The position numbers and the translations under genes were made by a program. The notes beneath the pieces are model-generated. The model saw only the letters and a program-made list of their open reading frames with translations, ran no database searches and had not been told where the DNA came from. Positions 9,463 through 18,435 of a stretch of DNA of 64,000 bases are shown here, in pieces. Numbering within the stretch: position 1 is the stretch's first letter; every line of letters starts with the position of its first letter. The DNA lies in contig JANQQF010000117.1 in assembly GCA_028285035.1 (NCBI GenBank), forward strand, positions 37,828 through 101,827, in the 5' to 3' direction. The stretch comes from Phycisphaerae bacterium. GTDB lineage: Bacteria; Chloroflexota; Anaerolineae; 4572-78; J111.

Positions 9463-10680
9463 TTATGGATGATTACTAGTTTGAGGGACATTAGATGTAA
9501 TTGATTGTTTTTGTAAAGTGCTATGATAAAGAGTAATAAATCTTTCGGTAATGCTGTCGATTGAATATTCTTCAAGAATAAGTTTACGAGCGGCTCTACC
9601 TAATTTTTCTCTTAAATCATTATCAGTCGCCAGTAAAATGATAGCTTCAGATAAGCTCTGAGGGTCATCAACTTCAGCTAATAAACCATTTTTTTTGTTT
9701 TCAATCAGGGCTTTGTTGGCGGGAATATTAGAAACGATAGACGGTAACCCACAAGCCATACCTTCCAAAAGAGCGTTTGACATACCCTCAGCTCTAGATG
9801 GTAGGACAAAAATATCGCTTTCGTGAAGAATGGGATATACATTATCAACCTGTCCGAAAAATGTTACTTTATCTGCAATGCCTAAAGTTTTGGCTTTGTT
9901 TTCAAGCGTATCTTTGATAGGTCCGGTGCCAACTAACTGAAGCTGAAGATTGACTGAGAGATTTTGTTCAAGGGCCTGATGAAACGCATCAAGTAAGGTT
10001 TCGACACCCTTTTGTGGATGTAAGCGTCCTACGAATGTAATCTTTACTTCATCAGAGGTAGAATAGTCTGATTTAAAGGGGATATCATCGGTCTCAACAC
10101 CATTAGGCATACGAAAAATTCTATCAGGCTCAATATCAATATTTTTTAATTCCGTCACAACATCTTCATTTAATGCAATATACACATCAATATCTTTGAA
10201 TTTGTTTAGCATCAACTGGCTACCCATGACGCTTTGTTGGGCTTGCATTCGAGCGATATCACCCCACGTTGGTCCACTCGCCATTGGCCGGGCTAATGTT
10301 TTTTTATTGAGGAATTTTCCAGCAATTGAGGTAATAAAGGCGCTTTGCATTGCTGAATGACAATGGATGAAGTTGTATTTGTTACGATGACGCCACAAAT
10401 AAACGAGCAACATCGCCAGATAGCTATAGTGACCAAATTTCCGGACACCTCGGATATTGAACATCCCCCAACAAGTAAAAACACGGTAGACAGGAATTCC
10501 GTTGACAATTTCGTGAGATGGTTCTCCCCATTTCCATTGCCCAGTCACTAACCTAACATCAAGACCAGAGCCAATAAGCTTTTGTGCTAATTTATTGATT
10601 TGTCGCTCTGCCCCGCCAATAGGCCGATCTTTGTTATAAAAATATTCAAGGACAATGACTAATTGGATATCCTGTTTCAT
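9463..10680 (-). CDS. Glycosyltransferase family 4
   Basis: This 405-residue GT-B transferase has a Gly-rich N-terminal loop 'RPIGGAERQINKLAQKL', 'FIHCHSAMQSAF', the domain-two opening 'VKITFVGRLHPQKGVETLLDA' and the E-x7-E motif 'PSRAEGMSNALLEGMACGLP'. The retaining GT4 assignment is strong; donor and acceptor are unknown. It is the first of three glycosyltransferases after the polymerase, suggesting a repeat unit of at least four sugars if the separate sugar phosphotransferase at 23381-24082 primes the same chain. Confidence 0.9.
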   Translation of the reverse strand: MKQDIQLVIVLEYFYNKDRPIGGAERQINKLAQKLIGSGLDVRLVTGQWKWGEPSHEIVNGIPVYRVFTCWGMFNIRGVRKFGHYSYLAMLLVYLWRHRNKYNFIHCHSAMQSAFITSIAGKFLNKKTLARPMASGPTWGDIARMQAQQSVMGSQLMLNKFKDIDVYIALNEDVVTELKNIDIEPDRIFRMPNGVETDDIPFKSDYSTSDEVKITFVGRLHPQKGVETLLDAFHQALEQNLSVNLQLQLVGTGPIKDTLENKAKTLGIADKVTFFGQVDNVYPILHESDIFVLPSRAEGMSNALLEGMACGLPSIVSNIPANKALIENKKNGLLAEVDDPQSLSEAIILLATDNDLREKLGRAARKLILEEYSIDSITERFITLYHSTLQKQSITSNVPQTSNHP

Positions 10681-10769
10681 AGCGTAGCGTACCTGATTTG
10701 CTTATGTTTATATAAATCAAGAGATAAAAATCTATTTAGGTATTAATGGATTGAGCTAAAACAGGCTGA

Positions 10770-12335
10770 CTAGTTTGTATTTTCAGCCAGTAAAGGATTA
10801 CCAGAAGCTAATTGGCTCTTACTTCTATACATCCAGGCAGGTAAACCTGTATCTGATGGTTCTAAGTATTCCTCGGTGATATTGGCAATGAAAGCCTGAC
10901 TCATCCACCAGACCGTGAAGATAAAGTTGTCACTGTCCGTGTCTGAAAAACTCCCAGAGACGACACGGAATATAAGATTAAACCAAAATATCGCTAGGAG
11001 GTTTCTTCCCATAAATTCGTCTGCAGGAATTCTATTCCAGACTTTAATAGTGAGATAAAGAAGCCAAAAGAACGGGAAAAAGTGAAATCCAAACCCCACT
11101 ATACCTCGTTCAGCCAGGACGGTGAACCAGGTATTGTGTGAGGTGAAATCTTTATTTCCAAGAGAGAAGTTTGCTACTCGTCTGTAAAATTGTCGATCAT
11201 GTTCGTCATATTGCCCGTATCCCCAACCAAATAGAGGGCGGGCTTTTATCATTTCGTACGACGCCGCATAAATAACATATCGGGTATTTACGTTCTCGTC
11301 ATCATTTAAACGCTCATCAGCGAATTCAAATTGCGCGGCCAAGACAGTTACAGCCAAAACAGACATAAGGCCCATCATTATAATAGTAAGACGAGCCATT
11401 ATTTTTGGATATAGGAAAAATAATCCCATAACAACAATGAGGGCAGATAACCAACTACCACGGCTAAAGGATAAAAAGATATCAAGCTGACTTAAGCCAA
11501 AGAATATGAAATAAGTAAATTGCGAGAATTTAGTCTGAGCTCTAACCCCTGCGTAAAAGGCAAACAGCCCGTACCACATCATACCAATTGTAAAACCGCC
11601 GTAGGTGAAAAATGTCCCTTGAGCTCGAAACCCTGTTAGTCTGTTGACGTACATGTCGGGGAGAAATTGAGGCGCAAGCCAAGATAATAGGGCGATGACT
11701 GTATTAAACCCAATGATAGCACAAGCGATTGGCGCAAAGATTTTTAATTGCTCTTCTTTTGGAGATAGAAAACGAATAATCCAGAAAGCACAAAATGGCA
11801 CAAAAAATCGGTCATACGCAAAATAAATCTGTGGTAAAGGATTGTTGGGAAAAAAGTAGAAAATATGGATGAATATAATGGCTAAAGAACCTACCATTGC
11901 AAAGTCAAGCCGACTAAGTTTAATGGTAGCTTCTTTTTTGATCCTCAATTGGTTGGCCATTAGAACAATCATTAGGGCTGCTGGAAACATGGCCCGATGA
12001 ACTGCCCAAAAAACAGCTCTAAAAGCGGCGTCGGGGGTAACTTGAATGAATGGGGCAAGCGCAAACCAAATAATAAGCGAGCTAATTGGGTATTGTAAGA
12101 AAAGAATTGTGACCGGAATTGCCGCGATAATCCCTAGCGATAGGTGCCAATCGCCTGTGACGATGGTTTGGGCTAATGAAAAGGACATCACAATACCAAG
12201 TACAAGTGGAAACCAATACACCGTATATCTTAATTGCCAGAAGTATATCCACTCTTTACGACGTATCGCTCGTAACATCTCACTAAAATTGAGGGTACCT
12301 GAGTCTCGTAATTGGTTTAATTGTTCTGTCAGCAT
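10770..12335 (-). CDS. Wzy/WaaL-type O-antigen polymerase or ligase
   Basis: This 521-residue polytopic membrane protein has at least ten hydrophobic segments and a long external loop. Hallmarks of the Wzy_C family (PF04932) are visible: 'DIFLSFSRGSWLSALIVVMG', 'ARPLFGWGYGQYDEHDRQF' and 'SHNTWFTVLAERGIVGFGFHF'. It would polymerise lipid-linked repeat units on the outer membrane leaflet, or ligate the polymer to an acceptor. Next to a Wzx flippase and a Wzz-like protein, the polymerase role is most likely. The gene starts 14 bases after the wzx-like stop. Confidence 0.88.
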   Translation of the reverse strand: MLTEQLNQLRDSGTLNFSEMLRAIRRKEWIYFWQLRYTVYWFPLVLGIVMSFSLAQTIVTGDWHLSLGIIAAIPVTILFLQYPISSLIIWFALAPFIQVTPDAAFRAVFWAVHRAMFPAALMIVLMANQLRIKKEATIKLSRLDFAMVGSLAIIFIHIFYFFPNNPLPQIYFAYDRFFVPFCAFWIIRFLSPKEEQLKIFAPIACAIIGFNTVIALLSWLAPQFLPDMYVNRLTGFRAQGTFFTYGGFTIGMMWYGLFAFYAGVRAQTKFSQFTYFIFFGLSQLDIFLSFSRGSWLSALIVVMGLFFLYPKIMARLTIIMMGLMSVLAVTVLAAQFEFADERLNDDENVNTRYVIYAASYEMIKARPLFGWGYGQYDEHDRQFYRRVANFSLGNKDFTSHNTWFTVLAERGIVGFGFHFFPFFWLLYLTIKVWNRIPADEFMGRNLLAIFWFNLIFRVVSGSFSDTDSDNFIFTVWWMSQAFIANITEEYLEPSDTGLPAWMYRSKSQLASGNPLLAENTN

Positions 12336-12349
12336 AGCATCAACCCAAC

Positions 12350-13912
12350 TTATTTTCGTTTCAACTTAAATCGTACGAGCATTTTATCGAGAATTAATTG
12401 GTCTTCGTCCGAGAGTTTCAATGCCCAGATCATACCAATATAGATGATTGCCATAGTTGGGGCTAAAATAAGAAATTGCCAAAATGGAAAATCTATCAAG
12501 ACATTTAAGGTCAAAAGATAAGTAAATCCTACAGCAACAAGCCCAGCAAATAATGGTTTTATGAGTGACTTATTAAAAGGTAGTAAGCCAGGAATAATAA
12601 AATATACTTGAATGAGGCGAAGAATGTTATTAAGAATAACTGTTAAAGCGCCTGCCCACGCAGCGCCTAGAAGTTGGTACTGGGGAATAAGAAGCAAGTC
12701 TAATATAATCGTTGAAATTAAGTAGATTATCGAGTTTACCAAACTGAGCTTTGAATAGCCGCTCATGTTAATGACAACCCCACAGACACCGGTTGCAGCA
12801 TGGAATAAATTGCCACTGGCCAAGATGATGAGGCCAAACTCCCCTACTGTAAAATCGCTCCCAAAAATACTAAGTAAAGGTCTGCCGAATAAAACGATTG
12901 TTAGAAAAATGGGAAGGTTAAACGTGATTGACCATTTTGTAATTGTTTGATAATAGGTCTTTAATTCGTCATATTTACCTTGGCTATATAGCTCTGAAAT
13001 GACAGGAACGGAAATCCGACGTAAGGATGCAAAAAATAGGTTTCCTACTTCACTTACTCGTAATATGGCGGTATAGACACCAACGTCAGCAACTACCCCG
13101 AAAATACCCAAAGCTAATGTCTCTAAACGACCACCAAAGCTGCCAATTAGCTTTGATAAGTAAAGAGGCAAAGCAAAGCCATATAACTCCTGTATATTTC
13201 GATCAGCACTGTTAACGGGACGGTTGAGTGGAAATAAACGATGAACAAAATACAAAAACATGAAAAAGGCAATCACCCAGCCAACTAAGTAGCTAGCTGC
13301 AACACCCGTTACCCCAAATCCAACAATGAGGAGCAAAACTGTTAACACTAATTTAATTACATTAAAAGAGACATCTAGAGTGTAGACCTCATACTGTAAT
13401 TGTTTGAAGCCTTGGGCGACAACGGCTAACAGTCGAGTAAATGCCATGAAAGGAATTGAAAGTGTAACAATTTGGAGAACAGGCAACAGAGCTGGTTCCT
13501 CAAAAATTGTATTTGAAACATAGTCACCAGCTATGAATAAAACAATGGTCATTAAGATGCTGAGAAGAATGGGAATCCCAATACCAAGTTGAATCGTGCC
13601 CCATATCTTTGCATCATCTTTTTCAGCATAGGCAATTGAAACGTAGCGAGCAATCCCGCTGGTCATACCCAAATAACTGAAAATTGCTAAAAACCCAGTC
13701 ACACTCAAGGCAAGACTATAAAGGCCAAATTGCTCTGCACCCAGTAAACGCCCAATAATAATGCTAAAGATAAGGCTACTGCCATAATTAAACAGCTTGC
13801 CTATAAAAGCAATACCACCACCTTTGGCAGCGGTGATGATATTTTGATTAGATGAAGAAGAATGCGAAGAGTCGACCTCCGGGGTGGGAGGTGATGACGT
13901 CGTTTGGCTCAT
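12350..13912 (-). CDS. Wzx-type polysaccharide flippase (MOP superfamily)
   Basis: About 520 residues with roughly 12-14 membrane segments; 'AAKGGGIAFIGKLFNYGSSLIFSIIIGRLLGAEQFGLYSLALSV' in the first quarter is typical of PST/Wzx flippases (polysaccharide biosynthesis protein family). It would flip undecaprenyl-linked repeat units across the membrane. I chose the ATG at 13912 (MSQTTSS): it leaves a 22-base gap after the BcsB-like stop and has AGGA upstream, while a start at 13969 would overlap that gene by 35 bases. The first 28 residues are Ser/Pro/Thr-rich and probably disordered. Confidence 0.88.
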   Translation of the reverse strand: MSQTTSSPPTPEVDSSHSSSSNQNIITAAKGGGIAFIGKLFNYGSSLIFSIIIGRLLGAEQFGLYSLALSVTGFLAIFSYLGMTSGIARYVSIAYAEKDDAKIWGTIQLGIGIPILLSILMTIVLFIAGDYVSNTIFEEPALLPVLQIVTLSIPFMAFTRLLAVVAQGFKQLQYEVYTLDVSFNVIKLVLTVLLLIVGFGVTGVAASYLVGWVIAFFMFLYFVHRLFPLNRPVNSADRNIQELYGFALPLYLSKLIGSFGGRLETLALGIFGVVADVGVYTAILRVSEVGNLFFASLRRISVPVISELYSQGKYDELKTYYQTITKWSITFNLPIFLTIVLFGRPLLSIFGSDFTVGEFGLIILASGNLFHAATGVCGVVINMSGYSKLSLVNSIIYLISTIILDLLLIPQYQLLGAAWAGALTVILNNILRLIQVYFIIPGLLPFNKSLIKPLFAGLVAVGFTYLLTLNVLIDFPFWQFLILAPTMAIIYIGMIWALKLSDEDQLILDKMLVRFKLKRK

Positions 13913-13934
13913 CGAGTTATGAATTCCTGGTTCG

Positions 13935-16868
13935 TTATTTTTTCCGACGGCGTGACTGCCAAATAGCAACCGCGAAAATAGCTGTGACAGCGACTAAATT
14001 TCCAATTATCATTGGGATAAGCCAAAAAGGTTGAGCCGATGAGGTCGAAGAGGATGTTTCAGTTTGTTCAGATGATGAAGGATCAGCTGATGAGGAAACA
14101 GTTGTTGGTTGTGTCGACGCAATTGAAGTGGTCGGCGTAGTGCTTAGAGTGACTGAAGTTTCATTCGTTTGTGTAATGACAGCTTCAGGAATTGTTTCTA
14201 CGATTGCTTGACTGACCCCTCTACTCAGTAAGCCAACAGTGTTAACAGATTGGATGCGCTCATTTTGTACAAAGACTAATTGATCTCTGAATTCTCTAGG
14301 CCTTGCAATGGTTGTTTCCACAGCCAAAAGTACACCATCATCCGTTGTTCCTGTTGTTGCTAAAAAGGCTAGATTTTCATTCCATAACGAAGGAACCAAT
14401 TCTATTAATCCGAGAGCTACATCAGGATTGCTTCGAAAAACAACATCTCCGATTTTGTGTTGAATTTCATCAGAGCTTGGGATGAATGGCTGAGGAAGCT
14501 CATTATTCATCTGTTGGATAAATGTATTGCTAGTTGGGCGACCAATAGCAATGATATGATAATCTTCAAGCGATTTTTCTTCATTGGACAATTGGTCATT
14601 AAATGTTGCTGTTAACAACATCAAGTCCCCATCAACAGAGGCTCCGAGAATAGAAGCTAAGCCAATTGCTTTTTCCCATTGTGCCTTCGTCGAGGGTGAG
14701 GGAAGGGCAAAAAGTACATTGTCTAATGAATTTTGCTCATTGAATGGGTACGGAAAATTTGCTAAATCGAGTGGAACGTCTCTAGGGGTAGTATTGTTTA
14801 GAGCAATATTTGAGTCGGACTGAATAGTCAACCAAGCATTAGTGATTTGTGAACTTTCACAATCTTCACTCAGTGGTTCAAGATTTGCGATGACACTAAT
14901 TCTATTGGATCGACCAGGGTTGAAGGGGGCATTAGATAAATCTACTTCAAATTCCCCATCAATAGCTGTCTCTTCTGTTAATGGAAAAGAGGCAATAGGA
15001 CTCCGATTAATTTCTACAGATAAACTTGAACTGGCTAAGTCGATAACTTGTGAATGATAGAAGAATAAATCGAGTTTATCATCTCTGTTTGGTTGCCATC
15101 CGTAGGGTAGTGTAATTAGGTAATTTTGAACTTGTCCTAAAACACCTTCAAGCGTTCTATCATTGTAGCCTAAATCCTCAAATGTACGATTTGTTGGGAG
15201 TAAGGCTATATCTTGTACTTCATCTGGAAAATTAATGTTTTGAACAAATGCAACTGGCCCACTAACATTAGGGAGTTGAGTCTCTGTGCCTAGAGCCAGA
15301 CTAGCTTTCTCAACAGCCTTCTCGCTTAAACCCGTAAAAATTAGCACAGCTCGATCATCATTCCAAGGAGAAATAATCTCTTGAATGATCCCATCTTCCT
15401 CGGCAACAGCTTCTCCGTTGTAAGTAAAGAAATAATTACTTAAGTCTCCATTATTGACGATTACTTCCTCATCAGGTGATGCTATGTCGCTTAAAGTTGT
15501 ATACAACGTATTGACATTTACAGGACCTGTGTCTTCTTGAATTAATGTGACTGTATTGTCAAGTTGAAGATCTTCTTCTACTAATAAACCTGGTGTGGTA
15601 GTTAGATCCAAAGTAAATGTTGCAGTTTCATCTTGTTCTAACGAAACATCCCAGGAAACCAGTCCATCAGGCGTTGCCTGGCAAGATGGATCACAATCTG
15701 CGATTTGTGTAAATTTTGGGATTCGATCTAGGACTGTAAATGATGCTTCATCATCTGTTGTATTTGTAACAGTTATAATGTAGCTAAATATTTGATCAAG
15801 CGAAATATTGGCAGGGCCTTGACTGATTAATGTAAATTGGCGCTCAACAAAAGGAACGGGAAGTTCAATTGTTTCATTGAGTAAAGAGAATACTTGATAG
15901 TCATCGGGCTGACCAATAAGAACTAGGTGTTCGTCAAATACTGCACGGGGATCAGATAAAGTATCTGTTAACTCTACATCGGTAGTTGTGCTGATGGGTA
16001 ATTGATTATTGGTTAACTGCCCTAATTTTGCTCCGGCACGAATGACATTAGTTGCTCCGACATCCGTTAGAGTGTCTGGAAGAACAAAAAATGTATTATC
16101 AGAGGCAAAGTTCGATTGCTGGAACAAAGGTGCTGGATAATCGGCTAAATCTGGAATGAGTTCTTTGCGATCATAATTTAGTTGTACTCTAGATGTTGAA
16201 GCGTGAACTACAACTTCAGCTTCATGGGGGATTTGACAGACAAAGTTAGCACTAAAAATAAGATCTATTTCCTGGAGAGTTTGTTCTGGATTTTGAAATG
16301 CTGAAGCAGGTAACGAAATTTCAAATAATCTATTCTCAAACTCTTCTTCAATAGAAATCGTTCTGATAAGCTGTTTATTTACAAATATTGCGAGATCCCC
16401 AAATGCACCGGGCGTCTCCAAAGTTGCATCAAGTGGTCGAAATTGATAGCTTAAATCAAGAAGTAAAATATTTTCCTCTCCCACAATTTCCCAATTTTGA
16501 GGTACTCGAAATTCGTAAGTAACTGCACCCACAGGACTAGCCAATACAGTATCGCTGTAATCAATAGCCTCAAGTGAGAAATTTAGGGTTGAGCCATTAT
16601 TTTGTAAAGGAGGAATAAAATCTGCTGGGGTAACAGTAGGTGTAATTTCTTCTGTTACCTGAGATGAGCTTTCTAATGTGGCTGTAGTTGTAGGTGTCAC
16701 CTGAATGGCAGGTACAATTTCATTTCTATCTAATTCAGGCCGAAATTCTTTGGAAAAGGCTGGACTAGCACTCATCCAAAAAAGTAGTGTACTTGAAATT
16801 ACCAACAGTGGAACAAAAATTGCTCCCAAAGAACGCAATAGAGGCTTAAGATGTAATGAGTTATTCAT
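13935..16868 (-). CDS. Tandem BcsB-like exopolysaccharide secretion protein with inserted DUF11-like domain
   Basis: The 977-residue protein has an N-terminal membrane/signal segment (about 9-33), two halves that each look like the carbohydrate-binding plus flavodoxin-like modules of BcsB (cellulose synthase subunit B), and one C-terminal membrane helix followed by RRRKK. Half one covers about 95-340 ('VTYEFRVPQNWEIVG', 'FVLPDTLTDVGATN'). A DUF11-like beta domain lies near 345-445 ('FSYIITVTNTTDDEASFTVLDRIPKF', 'TATFTLDLTTTP'). Half two runs from about 570 ('NYLITLPYGWQPNRDDKLDL', 'VLFALPSPSTKAQWEKAIGLA'). BcsB anchors and guides the polymer outside the membrane. No BcsA synthase is present here; instead the operon is Wzx/Wzy-type. 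Its ATG overlaps the previous stop by 8 bases. Confidence 0.8.
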   Translation of the reverse strand: MNNSLHLKPLLRSLGAIFVPLLVISSTLLFWMSASPAFSKEFRPELDRNEIVPAIQVTPTTTATLESSSQVTEEITPTVTPADFIPPLQNNGSTLNFSLEAIDYSDTVLASPVGAVTYEFRVPQNWEIVGEENILLLDLSYQFRPLDATLETPGAFGDLAIFVNKQLIRTISIEEEFENRLFEISLPASAFQNPEQTLQEIDLIFSANFVCQIPHEAEVVVHASTSRVQLNYDRKELIPDLADYPAPLFQQSNFASDNTFFVLPDTLTDVGATNVIRAGAKLGQLTNNQLPISTTTDVELTDTLSDPRAVFDEHLVLIGQPDDYQVFSLLNETIELPVPFVERQFTLISQGPANISLDQIFSYIITVTNTTDDEASFTVLDRIPKFTQIADCDPSCQATPDGLVSWDVSLEQDETATFTLDLTTTPGLLVEEDLQLDNTVTLIQEDTGPVNVNTLYTTLSDIASPDEEVIVNNGDLSNYFFTYNGEAVAEEDGIIQEIISPWNDDRAVLIFTGLSEKAVEKASLALGTETQLPNVSGPVAFVQNINFPDEVQDIALLPTNRTFEDLGYNDRTLEGVLGQVQNYLITLPYGWQPNRDDKLDLFFYHSQVIDLASSSLSVEINRSPIASFPLTEETAIDGEFEVDLSNAPFNPGRSNRISVIANLEPLSEDCESSQITNAWLTIQSDSNIALNNTTPRDVPLDLANFPYPFNEQNSLDNVLFALPSPSTKAQWEKAIGLASILGASVDGDLMLLTATFNDQLSNEEKSLEDYHIIAIGRPTSNTFIQQMNNELPQPFIPSSDEIQHKIGDVVFRSNPDVALGLIELVPSLWNENLAFLATTGTTDDGVLLAVETTIARPREFRDQLVFVQNERIQSVNTVGLLSRGVSQAIVETIPEAVITQTNETSVTLSTTPTTSIASTQPTTVSSSADPSSSEQTETSSSTSSAQPFWLIPMIIGNLVAVTAIFAVAIWQSRRRKK

Positions 16869-18012
16869 TAGTTTCCAAGTCGAATTCGGGATTTTCCATA
16901 GTAGATGATGCTAAATGAGCACGCCCTTGCTCACTAACTGCGGCTAGACGTAAGGCCCGCTCAGCTTGCGATAAAAATTCATCTTGAGCAATACCATTGT
17001 GATTGTATGAAACCACACCAGCTGTACTAGATAGGCTTAGCTTTATATCTGACATTTCTGAATTAAAATCGGTCCAAGCAATACGGGTTTGGAAATATTC
17101 CACAATGCTTTTTGCGTTTTCTCCAGAGGTGTCAAGTAATAGAATGGCAAACACATTTTCTTGCAGATATGCCAGTAAATCTTCTTCTCGCAAATATTGG
17201 CCTAATCTTGCTACAATTTGCCTCAAAAATTCTGTGCGAACAATAGAATTGTTTGGACCCTCTAACATATCGAGATGTTCTATTTTTAAGAGGGCTAAAG
17301 ATAAAGGATACTGATTACGTTTTGCCCGTATCATTTCTTGATTTAGACGTTGCATGAAATAGCGCTTATTCATTGCACTTGTTTCCACATCCATAATATT
17401 CATGGCGATGACGTCTTTGAGGCGATTAGCCGTAAGATATTCTGCTAGAAAGGCTAGACCTGCTCCTAAAACAAGTCCAAATACTGCACCTAAGGCTAAA
17501 TTACGGCTAACCACAGGAGATATAGGGTTTCCTCGAAGAGGTGCTTCATCTAAAATTGATAGATTGAAGAGTTCGCCTTTTTCAGAAATCTTTTGAATGG
17601 TGATAAGACCAACAGTGTTTGCGGTGTCACGTGCTATTACAGCATCTGGTCCCGAGACTGTAATTTGCATAACTGTTGATCCTGCTAACACATTGGCACT
17701 AATCTTGTAACCAGCTAATGAGTCCAATCCCTGAGCATCACGAGCTTCATTTCTAACGGTACGGCTACTCGCAATTTCAACAAATGTTCCACCAATCGCT
17801 TCTTCACGACTAACCAAGCTAAGAATATTAATGGTATTTCTAATGTCAGTAATAACTTCTGGATTTAGGTCAATTGTGTAGGTAGCTGAGGTTTCGTAAA
17901 TGGGTGTTTCAGTATAAGTTTGGTAGAGGGTGGCTGTGAAGGTGATTAGGAAGACAGGGACCAAAACCCACCATTTGTTAAGTAAGATTTGTAGGTAAGC
18001 TTTTAGTTCCAT
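16861..18012 (-). CDS. Wzz-like chain-length determinant fused to a degenerate GGDEF domain
   Basis: Of 383 residues, 1-190 form a Wzz-type domain: an N-terminal helix 'LNKWWVLVPVFLITFTATLYQTY', a periplasmic part, and a second helix ending near 185 ('NLALGAVFGLVLGAGLAFLAEYL'). Residues about 205-365 look like a GGDEF domain: 'TSAMNKRYFMQRLNQEMIRAKRNQYPLSLALLKIEHLD' and 'LREEDLLAYLQENVFAILLLDT'. At the GGDEF position the sequence is LQENV, so catalysis is not expected. The RxxD inhibitory site five residues before the signature is also absent. It would regulate polymer length and may have been adapted to bind a nucleotide or partner. First gene of the operon, following the promoter at 18148-18176. 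Confidence 0.82.
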   Translation of the reverse strand: MELKAYLQILLNKWWVLVPVFLITFTATLYQTYTETPIYETSATYTIDLNPEVITDIRNTINILSLVSREEAIGGTFVEIASSRTVRNEARDAQGLDSLAGYKISANVLAGSTVMQITVSGPDAVIARDTANTVGLITIQKISEKGELFNLSILDEAPLRGNPISPVVSRNLALGAVFGLVLGAGLAFLAEYLTANRLKDVIAMNIMDVETSAMNKRYFMQRLNQEMIRAKRNQYPLSLALLKIEHLDMLEGPNNSIVRTEFLRQIVARLGQYLREEDLLAYLQENVFAILLLDTSGENAKSIVEYFQTRIAWTDFNSEMSDIKLSLSSTAGVVSYNHNGIAQDEFLSQAERALRLAAVSEQGRAHLASSTMENPEFDLETNE

Positions 18013-18079
18013 AATTTACTTTGTCAATGTTAACCCTTTCACTTACACGTATTCTGTAAAATATATTTATAAATTAGGG

Positions 18080-18106
18080 GATTTTTGTAACTTATTATCA
18101 AAAATC
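18080..18106 (-). promoter_or_regulatory. Leader hairpin of the polysaccharide operon
   Basis: Perfect 8-bp arms GATTTTTG (18080-18087) and CAAAAATC (18099-18106) enclose an 11-nt loop. The hairpin lies in the predicted leader of about 130 nt, between the promoter and the first ATG at 18012. There is no T-run after it on the minus strand, so it is not a plain terminator. A role in mRNA stability or antitermination is possible but unproven. Confidence 0.4.
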
Positions 18107-18147
18107 TCAGTGTACTTATTGGAATTTCAATTTAGTCTTTCCAAACA

Positions 18148-18176
18148 ATTGTAGCACTTTGGAGATTAAAGCTCAA
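18148..18176 (-). promoter_or_regulatory. Sigma70-type promoter of the polysaccharide operon
   Basis: On the minus strand TTGAGC (18171-18176) is followed by a 17-bp spacer and TACAAT (18148-18153). The -10 is extended (TGC-TACAAT). Predicted start of transcription is near 18141, giving a leader of about 130 nt before the Wzz-like gene. Confidence 0.65.
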
Positions 18177-18349
18177 TTAAACGAATAAAAAATTAGGTCG
18201 TCTGAATTTAAACATCGAAAAAATTATAACATTAAAAATTTTACAATGCAATGGATCAAAAATACTGTTTTATTTTTAACAAAAGGTATCTTTTATAATA
18301 GCATAAAAAAATTTGAATCTGGTTTGATTGTATCTGAAACCGAAATTCT

Positions 18350-18378
18350 TTGCTGTTGTATTTAAAGTATGCTACAAT
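18350..18378 (+). promoter_or_regulatory. Sigma70-type promoter of the coiled-coil/selB genes
   Basis: TTGCTG (18350-18355), a 17-bp spacer and TACAAT (18373-18378), again with the extended -10 TGC-TACAAT that is seen in the divergent promoter. Predicted transcription start near 18385, so translation starts at 18421 or 18436. Confidence 0.6.
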
Positions 18379-18435
18379 GCCGGTCGTATCGAAAATTTAT
18401 TGGTGTTCCCCAAATGTAGGATGTACCTCTTAATT

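Larger units (their letters stand above)
18013..18435. other. Divergent promoter region between the polysaccharide operon and the coiled-coil/selB pair
   Basis: This AT-rich stretch holds no gene. It contains one promoter per strand and a leader hairpin (separate entries). The start of the plus-strand gene must lie downstream of the promoter at 18350-18378, which excludes an upstream in-frame ATG at 18328. Confidence 0.6.

Noticed and set aside
13913..13969. N-terminal extension of the Wzx-like gene
   Set aside because: It would overlap the BcsB-like gene by 35 bases; the ATG at 13912 has a better context.
17003..17314. Plus-strand frame of 103 codons within the Wzz-GGDEF gene
   Set aside because: It is a shadow of a well-supported gene, with no ribosome site or recognisable domain.
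18328..18435. Start of the coiled-coil gene at ATG 18328
   Set aside because: It lies upstream of the promoter at 18350-18378, and the extra residues (including Cys and hydrophobic ones) differ from the coiled coil.
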